DNA of 64,000 nucleotides from Prillingera fragicola (taxonomy: Eukaryota > Basidiomycota > Tremellomycetes > Trichosporonales > Trichosporonaceae), in NCBI GenBank assembly GCA_002335605.1, contig BEDY01000009.1:434001-498000 (forward strand). Reading direction: 5' to 3'. How positions within the stretch are numbered: the stretch's first letter is position 1; every line of letters starts with the position of its first letter. Under the pieces are notes generated by a model. The model was not told the DNA's origin. It searched no databases and was given only the letters and a program-made list of their open reading frames with translations. Below are positions 56,539 through 64,000 of this stretch, one piece after another. A program made the translations under genes and the position numbers.

Positions 56539-59500
56539 ATGGCACCCCCGTTGTTGTCGCGCGCGGCGCGAAAGCGCTTGCGAAGGCGGACGCTTGTTGC
56601 CAAGCGCGAGTTGCTGACGGCACAAGCGTCGACCGCGCCGGAAGCCGACACCGCAACAGATGCACAGCCTACACAGGAGGCTGGGCCGAGCGCGAAAACC
56701 GTCCAGCCTAAACCCAAGAAAAGGCGGCGCTCGCATGCCAAGCCCGAGAGCGCTTTCAATCACCCACCAACGACACAGGCCCAGCGCCTCAAGGCTGCCG
56801 AGCGCGTCGCCATTGCCATTGCAGAGAACGAGGGCCTCGAGGTCCCCGAGATCCTGCGTGGTGGTGGGTTCATAACGACTACGCATGCGCCCCGTGGGAG
56901 CAAGAAGAGCAAGCAGGAGCGCAAGCGTGAGAAGCGGCGCAGGGAGAAGGAGAGGAAGAAGATGGACAAGGGAAAGGGCAAGGGGAGGGCCACGCCCGAG
57001 GAGGCAATGGACGTCGACGGGCCGGACCTCGCTGCTATAATACAAAGGGCTGAGGCGGGCACCGACGTGAATATGGACGCGCCTGGGCCGTCGACTAGGC
57101 GGCCGCTAACGCCTGTTGCTAGCGACAGCACACATAGTGTCATCTCGATTCACGCGACCGACTCGGAGCCAGACGAGGATGCTAGACGCGCTTCTGACGC
57201 CTCGACGCCCTCGCCAGGCCAACAACGAAGGTTCAGGGCGAGGGGATGGCGCAGACGCAAGGCTGTCAAGCTTGCAGTCCTGCCACTGCTGGTTTACGGT
57301 ATGGACGAGGCGAGGCGCCGAGGCGAAATGCCCAGCGAGGTGAGTTGGCTTTGGTGCGAGACGTACAGTATACTGACATTTTAGAACTTGCTACAATCGC
57401 TCCATGCCTATGCCGCCCAATTCTACACGGCTACGGACCTTCTCCACGTTCCCATAAACAGGCGCTACCCGACCCGAACCGCCTATCGCAGCAAGAAGTG
57501 GCAGGAGCTCATCGATGGCGGAATCTTTGACCGCTCGACGCCAGAGGCTGACCAGTCTGACGCCTCTGACGAAGGGTGGTGGCAGACGCGCCAGCGGCAG
57601 CTGTTTGCCGATATCAAGCAGGAAACTGGCGAGACTCGGCGAGGGAGGGAGATACAGGCGAGGGAGGAGTGGGAGAGGGTTGCGGAGGGGGTATTGGGGT
57701 GGAAACGCGTCAGGGAGGGAGAGGAGAGTGAGGAGGAAAGTGGACCGCGGAAGAGCAGGGGTGAGGAGACCAACACGACGCCGGAGAGCGACGAGAGCCG
57801 ACCTCTGGTCAAGATGGAGCTTGAGTCTGATTCTGAAAACGACGCTCCCAATCACGCCAACTCCCAAGACCAGCCCATCGACATGACGCACCGCTCTTCA
57901 GAGGACACGAACGACATGGAGCACGGCGTCGGCGACGACGACGAAGGCAACGCTGCCGACTCTGAAGGCCGCGAGGACTCGGACCACGACTCTGTCTACT
58001 CTCGCCAAGCCGACTCGTCCGAAGATAGCTTTGACCGCGACGACTCCGAGTACGAACAGGACCCCGACGACAACAATTCCTCATCTGGCGAGAACGATCC
58101 CGCTCCTCTAGGCGCCGCCGCCGCGCGCCGCCTGCAGCTGGCAGAAACTGGCGTCTTCGCTAAACGCACCCTTATCCAACTCGGCCGCGGTGGTCATGTC
58201 GCCCCCGTCCGCGTAGCGCCGTTGACCGCCAAGCAGACCGCAATGGCCGTTCGGATGAAGGCCTGGGCGGCGCGGAACGTGAATCTGCGACATCGCGACC
58301 GGTGGGCTACGCGAGTGCCGGCTACGAAGCGGTGGGAGGATGAGTTGGAGGAAGTCGAGGAGGACTCGACCGAGGGGGAGGGGCAGTTGCAGCGCGAGAT
58401 GTGGGGCGCTATTGAGGGAAAGGGCCTGTTGGCGCTTGGTGAGTCTTTGGGCTGTCTCGTTGGGAAGGGAAAGCTGACTGGCAGGTATCCTTGCCGAGGA
58501 GCTCATGCTGCATCACCTGCAAGGCGCCGGCTTTGTTGACAAGAACACTCTCGGGGAGGAGGACGAGGTACCCGAGGTCGAGGAAGCGCCGCTGCCACCA
58601 GAACAGCGACCTGGACGGATCACTTTCGGTGGTGTGCCGGCTGGATTTGGCTGGCAGAATGAGCTGGAGTCTGAGGACGACTGGGAAGACGAGGATGAGG
58701 AGCTGGAGGAACTGCAGGAGGAAGAAATCGAGGATGACAATGGTGAGGCTGAGGAGCTCGAGGACGTGCACGCGGGGGAGGAGAAGGAAGAAGAGCTCCG
58801 GGAGGTGCACGAGGAGGAGATTGAGGAGGAGGAGGAAGAAGAGGAGGAGGAGGAGGAGGAGGAGGAGGAAGAGGAAGAAGAGGAGGTGCAGGAGGCACAG
58901 GAGGATGAGGAAGAGCACGAACTGGAGCTCACGGAAGAAAAAGAGGAGGAGGAGCTGGAGGAGGAAAGCGAGGGAAACGGAGAGGAGGCGCATGAGGAGG
59001 GGTCTGAGCTCGCCGACGAACAAGCCCAGGACCTGCAGCCCGCGCCACTCGAGGACGACCAAGCCGAGTCCGAGCACTCTGAACAGTCCTTTTTCTCGCC
59101 GAGCCAAATACGTATGGACCTTGTCGACGACGACACGAGCCAGATACTCGTCGACTTTATCGGCGACGACGAGGCGGCCAAAGTGCCTGTCAACCTTGTC
59201 GACTTGGACACTCCTCCCCCTCCCAGCCTGCGATACAGCGACAGCGAGCCCGAGCCTGCTCCCCCTGCTGACGTCTCGGATGAGGCGGACGAGGTCGTGC
59301 CCGCCGCCGTCAACAGAACCTCGGGCAGCCGCAGCGCCTCGCCTGTAGCCGCCCTTGCTCCTGTTATCGCCGTGCCCGCAGCAACCACTGCGGCATCCAC
59401 CTCATCGCCACCAGCGCCAGCCCCCGCAGCCTGGAACGCCGCTACTCCCACAGCGTCCGAAACGACGTCGACAGATGAAGAAGTGCGCCGCGCACAGGCA

Positions 59501-59623
59501 GCGCGCAAGCAGCGCAAGGCGGAAAAGAAGGCGCGCAAGGCTGAGAAAGCTGAGCGGAAGCGGAAACGGCACGAGGACGGGGCCAAGGAGAAGAAGAAGA
59601 GGCGGGTGAGCGGGTTTGGATAG
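56539..59623 (+). CDS. Large acidic and basic low-complexity nuclear-type protein, unknown function
   Basis: About 997 residues in three exons (56539-57339, 57385-58438, 58485-59623). The N-terminus is basic (RRRTLVAKRELL, PKKRRRSHAK), consistent with nuclear localisation. A conserved-looking helical segment bridges the first intron: KAVKLAVLPLLVYGMDEARR, then NLLQSLHAYAAQFYTATDLL. Later parts contain AVRMKAWAARNVNLRHRDRW and ILAEELMLHHLQGAGFV. Between 58680 and 58990 the protein is dominated by glutamate, including an uninterrupted run of over 20 Glu (about 58818-58884), and it ends in an Ala/Lys/Arg-rich coil (QRKAEKKARKAEKAERKRKR). The helical block around the first splice is faintly reminiscent of the Rrn9 domain of RNA polymerase I factors, but I cannot confirm this. 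Function unassigned. Confidence 0.75.
58809..58887 (+). repeat. GAG/GAA trinucleotide tract encoding polyglutamate
   Basis: A near-pure purine tract of GAG/GAA codons within the acidic protein's last exon. Codon interruptions (GAA among GAG) reduce but do not remove the chance of length variation. Confidence 0.85.
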
Positions 59624-59755
59624 GTCTTATAGCATTTTTTTAGATTCGTGTTCATAAATGTACATTTCTCTGCATTGCATTCTGTTTCCTTTCACCCAAG
59701 GCGGTGTCTACTGCTGCCATGCATATGCAGATTCTATTTTATCCTACACTTACTC
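59624..59755. other. 132-bp convergent 3' region
   Basis: Separates the stops of the acidic protein gene and AKR1. The stretch after 59630 is T-rich, consistent with termination and polyadenylation of the plus-strand gene. Confidence 0.45.
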
Positions 59756-62202
59756 CTAGACCTCTTCGCGGCTGACGGGGACGTATCCGCCCTTGCCGCC
59801 TTGAGCTGCCACTTTCCTCCTGTACGCGACCCATCCCTCGGGCGGGACCTCGTAGAGATGAACATAGTCTACTTCTTTGGGGGCGATCCAGAAATCGGTA
59901 CAGTTCTTTACGAACCCGAGGTCAAAGGGGTTTTGATCCCTGCCAGCGCGCGCCATGCCACTGACCGCCTTGCCCTTTGTGAAGAAGTCGAGGCCGAGGA
60001 GCGAGAATACCGGGCCGGTGATGACGCGGCCGAGATTGTTGCAGAACCGTCCCAGGGCGCCGCAGCGGTGGTGGTGGTGGTGATGTCCGTGGCCGTGGCC
60101 GTGCGAGTGTGCACCGCCGGGGGGCGGGGGGAGGGAGGGGTCAACGACGTCGTCTTCTGCCGACATGGGCTTGAAGCCTGCACGTGCGCCAGACTGGTCA
60201 CGCAGGGATGTGCCGCCGCGGCCGCCCATGTAGCCAAACCTGCCAAGGTTGGAGACTTCGAATGTTGTCATCTGCCGGGCGACCTGCCAGAGGTGCGAGA
60301 GGGCGAGGATGAACGTCCATGTAAGCTGGAGCGTGGCCCAGCAGGCGACCGCGATGAGGAACGTGTCGTGCTTGGTGCCGCGGCAAAGAGTCTCTGAGAT
60401 GTAGCAGAGGTCGAATGTCTCAATGGTTGGGGGCTCATACTCGGGGGTATTCTCCAGGATGTAGTGATAGACAAGGCGGTTGAAGAAGATGACGCCAACG
60501 ATGAGGAAGAGCACGAAGAGGAGGAAGAAGCGGTGGTTCTTGTAGCCCACGCAGTTCCAGATCCATGGGCAGTGGTGGTCGAATCGGCAAACGCAGCGCT
60601 CACAGGTGCGGCAGTGCTTGGAGCGTAGTGGCTTACGCACCATGCAGTAAATGCAGAATGTCGTGCCGTTCAGGCGACCCGCGTCGGTGAGCTCCTCGAT
60701 CGCCTCCTTGATCTCGCCGTCGCCTTCGGGCAGGGGAACAAAGCCTGGATCAGAGCGGATAGCCTGCACGAACGAGACAGCGCAGAGTGTGCACGCCACA
60801 AAGAAGACCACGTTCGAGACAAGGAAGCCAGGGGTGTGTAGAATTAGCCGCGACGCCCAGCACCAGAACACCCAAATGATCGACCCAGTGATGATGGCCG
60901 CAAAGTACGGCGACGCAGTGACACGGTCTTCAGCTGGCTTGTCCTTGAGAAGCTGGTTGACGATGATCATGTTGGTGATCCAGATCATGAGTCCGGCGGC
61001 AGGAAGGGCAAAGTACACCGGCATGAATTCAAACACTTTGAGGGCAGCATAGAGCACAATGGTCGGCAAGGTAAACATGATAGCTGTCGTGACTCGTGGG
61101 CTGAAGCGGGGTTGTATCCTGCGCCCAAAGGAGTTGAATCGCGCCTCCTCGAGAGCACGCTGCAGTGGCGCAGTGCTCTTGAGCTCGTTGGCCATGTCAA
61201 GTGGCGTCTTGCCCTGCTCCTCCTTTGTCTCCACGTCGGCACCAGCGAGCAAAAGATGCTTTATGCACACCACGGAGCCCTTGACCACTGCCCAGTGCAA
61301 CGGCGTCAAGCCGCCATTGTCGCAGGTCGTCACCGATGCGCCGTGCTTGAGCAGGATCTCAACCGACAAGCCATCGCCTGCCTAGTCAGCCAACATGCCA
61401 AGCAACCAACCCAACAACACTCACCCTGGTACGCCGCCCACATCAGCGCCGTGTGTCCGTCCGAGTCCTTTTCGTCCACAGCTACAGGCTGCTGGAGCAT
61501 GTATAACAACGGCATGACAGCGCTCGAGTGCGTGACGAGATGCAACGTGTTGAAGCCTTGTGCGTCGCGGATACCGGGGTCGGCGCTGTGCGACATCAAG
61601 AGGTGCACGACATAGAGGTGGCCGTTACTGCGTTGTGTAAGCACGTGCGTGTGTAACGGCGGCAACGGGCTTGTACGACGACAGGGCTAACAGCATAGGC
61701 AGCAAGGACTCCACACAGACAGCGCGTTAAGCGTCGTCTTCGAAAGTTTCGTGTAGGCTGCCCATGCACTGCGCCACGGTCGCTTGCCCAACGGCACAAG
61801 TCGCCGTGCCCTGGTAACATTTCGCACTCACCGAGCTGCCCACTGCAGGGGCGTTGCCTTGAGCTCTCCACCGATGGCATCCACGTCCGCTCCCTGCTCG
61901 AGCAGCCACCTACACGCAGCGATGTGTGCGTTGATGGCCGCCCAGTGTAGCGGGGTCACGTCCTGCTCATCGCGCGCGTTCACGTCGAGGTCCGGGTCCT
62001 CTGCGAGCAGTGCAGCGAGCTCTGGGACCGAGCCCTGCTGCGCAAGAGCATGAATGCCTGGCTGTTCGGTGTCAGTGGAAGATAGGAGAGGTGAGGTGTG
62101 GACGTGGCCAGGCGGGGAGTTGTGCATGGAGGCGGTGGAGGGGCACGGGGAAGGTGTCCGAGTCAACGGGCTCAGCAGAATGGGTGTAGACATGCCCGAC
62201 AT
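59756..62202 (-). CDS. AKR1: Ankyrin-repeat DHHC palmitoyltransferase AKR1
   Basis: S-acyltransferase of Golgi/endosome membranes, orthologous in layout to yeast Akr1 and animal ZDHHC17. Exons 62202-61832, 61627-61425 and 61377-59756 give about 731 residues. Six or so ankyrin repeats at residues 60-290 include [53 protein letters not shown] and [12 protein letters not shown]. Six hydrophobic segments follow. The catalytic cysteine-rich domain reads [19 protein letters not shown] then [15 protein letters not shown], with a canonical DHHC where yeast Akr1 has DHYC. The TTxE motif occurs as [11 protein letters not shown] histidine tract ([17 protein letters not shown]) lies in the cytosolic C-terminal part. 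The 204-nt first intron is longer than usual. An additional 5' coding exon at 62577-62410 is possible. Confidence 0.92.
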
Positions 62203-62409
62203 GGCGAGTAGCTCCAAAGTCGTGGGAATGGGTGATGGAGAGAGTGCAACAATGAGGTTGAATTGTTGCCAGCCTAGAGAGGACGCTACTACGGCCGTCG
62301 TGGCCTAATGTTGCACCCTACTCTCCAGCTCGACGCCCAGCAGCCGTATCCGCAGCTCTTGGCACTTCCCATCTCCCTGGTAAGATCACAAGCAAGGTCA
62401 AGAACTTAC

Positions 62410-62577
62410 AGGTGGAGGAGCCTCCTCCATCATGGTCTCCAGCCCAATCTCATCGCTCATCCTTTGCGAGTGGTGGTGAAGCGGGTCGTCTTCTGGCAGT
62501 CCAGATTGACGCGCAGGCGGTGTTGCTTTCGTTGTAATGATCGTGGGTACCTGCTGCTTTGTCGGCGATGCAGGCAT
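62410..62577 (-). CDS. Possible upstream coding exon of AKR1 (or a separate short gene)
   Basis: ATG at 62577 opens 56 codons, beginning MPASPTKQQVPTIIT and ending ETMMEEAPPP, then a perfect GTAAGT donor at 62409. An AG at 62212 would join in phase to [13 protein letters not shown], extending AKR1 by 59 residues. Alternatively a 33-nt intron to an AG near 62377 gives a short stand-alone protein ending ELRIRLLGVELESRVQH. The donor and the protein-like composition favour a real exon, but which splice is used cannot be decided here. Confidence 0.4.
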
Positions 62578-62957
62578 CCTGGGCGTGAGTGTGTGTGTGA
62601 GGGGTAGTAATGTACAAGAAGAGTCGAGGAGACTGGGCAATGACAAGAAGTGTACGCGAGAGAGAGAGAGAGTAATGTGGGCTGTGCACCGCAGCACGGA
62701 GAGAGCTGACTTTGATGCCCGTCGGGTGGCGGACACGACGCGTTGGCCGCGCCGGTGGTCCCCAGCCGGTGACACTGGGAGCAAAAAGGATATTTACTCT
62801 AAGGGAATCGAATAGGTGGAGGTACTCTTCCTGGGCGTCGCGGAGGACGTTTTGAGTCTGTATCTACAATGCATGAATAAAATAGCTGTACAGTGTCCCC
62901 TCTAATGCTACCTCTCGGCCTTCTGTCTCTCTGCTCTGGTCTCTGTGCGCTGAGACA
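62578..62957. other. Upstream region of AKR1 and 3' end of APC11
   Basis: Contains a (GA)n microsatellite at 62658-62672 and an AT-rich segment near 62870-62890 that probably serves APC11 polyadenylation (minus strand). No further gene is recognisable. Confidence 0.45.
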
Positions 62958-63702
62958 CTACTCTTCAACCTCAACGGCCTCCTCGTAGTACTCCTCCTCC
63001 GGCACCTCCTCGCCCTCTTCCGCGGCCTCGCCTCCGCCATCCATAACGTCGTCCTCGTCGAAGTATTCCACCTCCTCTTCTTCCTCTTCCCGAACAGGCA
63101 TTGGGCCCGGAGCTGGTCGAGCCATCGGCGCGCCGTCGACCGTTGTTGGCAGCTTGTCTGGTTTTCGGTCCGCCGTGACTGCGACGTTGTCAGCTGTGTC
63201 TACCATTGTGCGGTGGAGGCAAGCGTGATACGCTCACGTCCCTCAGAACAGCAGCTTCCTCAAGGAAGCCACGGGTACACGTTGTGCACTGAGCGTTGCC
63301 ACAGCAGCCCAACTGCCGAACAACACGGACGACTCACCCCATGGCCGACGGTCCATCGGACACTGCTGTTTACTAGACTCTGTGTCGATCCACTTGAGCA
63401 AACAGTGCATGTGGAACACATGCGTGCACTCTCCCCAGACTGCAGCGTCAGCACCCAACCCTCACTGGAGCACACAACAAACATGACTCACTCAAAGGAC
63501 AATCATCACCTGGCACTTTACACTCTGGACAACAGCTCTCAAACGCCAAGCGGCAAATACCGCAGTCATCGTCCTCGTCTTCGTCATCGTCGTAGCCTGT
63601 GCTTGGGCCAGATTTCGCGTAGTGGTACAGCTTGTGGTCTTCCTGAGAGGTGTCCCATTTCCAGACTGCTACGGGGTGATACGCTTTGATCTTGAACTTC
63701 AT
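62958..63702 (-). CDS. APC11: Anaphase-promoting complex RING subunit APC11
   Basis: RING-H2 subunit of the APC/C ubiquitin ligase that controls mitotic exit. Three exons (63702-63492, 63439-63338, 63178-62958; second intron 159 nt) give 177 residues, against 84 in man and 165 in budding yeast. The start [16 protein letters not shown] matches the family. An acidic insert ([11 protein letters not shown]) precedes the RING: CGIC (47-50), CCPECK, GDDCPL joined across the splice to [17 protein letters not shown], then CPMDRRPW. The eighth metal-ligand position, a Cys in CPMC of man and budding yeast, is Asp100. The third exon adds a very acidic tail ([14 protein letters not shown] and EEYYEE), comparable to yeast Apc11's acidic C-terminal extension. 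Confidence 0.92.
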
Positions 63703-64000
63703 GGCGGGACGAAAGGAGTACCGATGGGTAGGTTATGAGAAAGGAGGATGTCTTGAAGGGCTAGAGAGACAGCGATGCCGCTTGAAGACGTCAGAGTCGC
63801 GCGGCGGCTGCTTGCCGAGGCGGTACGTTTGTTGTTGTTGATGTTCGAGTTCGTCGTGCGCCAGGGGCAAGAGCCGTTTGATGTTTGTCTGCAGCGATGC
63901 AATCCCTTGAAGCCTCAATACCCTCTCAATGGCCACGCTGTGTCCAGTAACGAGTGGGATTGGAAAGAAGGCCGGTTGATGAGCAAGAGTAGAATGTCAA
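63703..64000. other. Upstream region of APC11, window edge
   Basis: A 67-codon minus-strand frame (63936-63733, with a CAA-repeat Gln stretch) occurs here, but it has no family resemblance, overlaps the expected APC11 promoter and ends 30 bp before its start. It is most likely promoter or leader. Confidence 0.4.

Noticed and set aside
63733..63936. 67-codon minus-strand frame with a Gln stretch upstream of APC11
   Set aside because: No family resemblance and located where the APC11 promoter or leader is expected.

Overview
The window is nuclear DNA of a GC-rich, compact fungal genome. Genes carry many very short introns (mostly 33-55 nt, GTRNGT donors, a CTRAC/CTGAC branch site about 10 nt before the 3' AG). 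Together with a CAP10-type family 90 glycosyltransferase, a Cryptococcus-like protein repertoire and human-type DPM1, this points to a basidiomycete yeast of the Tremellomycetes, possibly Trichosporonales. The order is my inference and rests on gene style, not on a search. I see no mobile element, CRISPR array, rRNA, tRNA or viral sequence.

Layout. 1-3206: no recognisable gene. 3207-5116 (+): Zn2Cys6 transcription factor. 5664-7100 (-): CCDC25/Jlp2-like protein. 7345-9518 (+): ELYS-like nuclear-pore assembly protein. 10230-11127 (-): Cu/Zn superoxide dismutase. 11128-12904: gene-poor. 12905-14610 (+): F-box protein. 15000-18818 (-): large serine-rich protein of unknown function. 18819-22112: 3.3 kb without a recognisable gene. 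22113-24281 (+): GT90 glycosyltransferase. 25009-26768 (+): DHA1-type MFS exporter, convergent with a cytochrome P450 at 26912-28414 (-). 28975-30010 (-): BTB-like protein. 30377-31957 (-): mitochondrial gamma-butyrobetaine-dioxygenase-like enzyme. 32494-36155 (+): a TBC domain fused in one frame to an Mtq2-type methyltransferase. 36255-39603 (-): RTP1/TANGO6. 40839-42574 (+): alpha-glucoside-type sugar transporter. 42797-48325 (-): NUP192. 48647-49219 (+): histone H2A.Z. 49496-51109 (-): MAK32. 51566-52618 (-): DPM1. 53007-54888 (+): Tag1-like membrane protein. 55021-56327 (-): RMT2. 56539-59623 (+): acidic protein of unknown function. 59756-62202 (-): AKR1 palmitoyltransferase. 62958-63702 (-): APC11.

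Most genes are housekeeping. Nuclear-pore functions appear twice (ELYS-like, NUP192), as do translation-factor or ribosomal-protein methylation (the MTQ2 moiety, RMT2), glycosylation (GT90, DPM1) and ubiquitin ligase parts (F-box, APC11). Divergent pairs share short promoters (CCDC25/ELYS, NUP192/HTZ1, DPM1/Tag1-like, RMT2/acidic protein, dioxygenase/TBC-MTQ2), several with a CACGTG box. Convergent pairs lie about 100-400 bp apart. The most accessory-looking part is the exporter/P450 pair.

The most unusual observation is the TBC-MTQ2 fusion: one uninterrupted exon of about 2.8 kb links a Rab-GAP-like domain without its glutamine finger to a methyltransferase with an intact NPPY motif. Other points of interest are an 11-bp-periodic element between NUP192 and HTZ1, an APC11 RING whose last zinc-ligand cysteine is aspartate, a MAK32 with GGGN in place of the PfkB GAGD motif, and six introns of 3n length without stops that hide inside open reading frames. 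All exon boundaries were read by eye from splice motifs, reading frame and family conservation, and have not been checked against transcripts.
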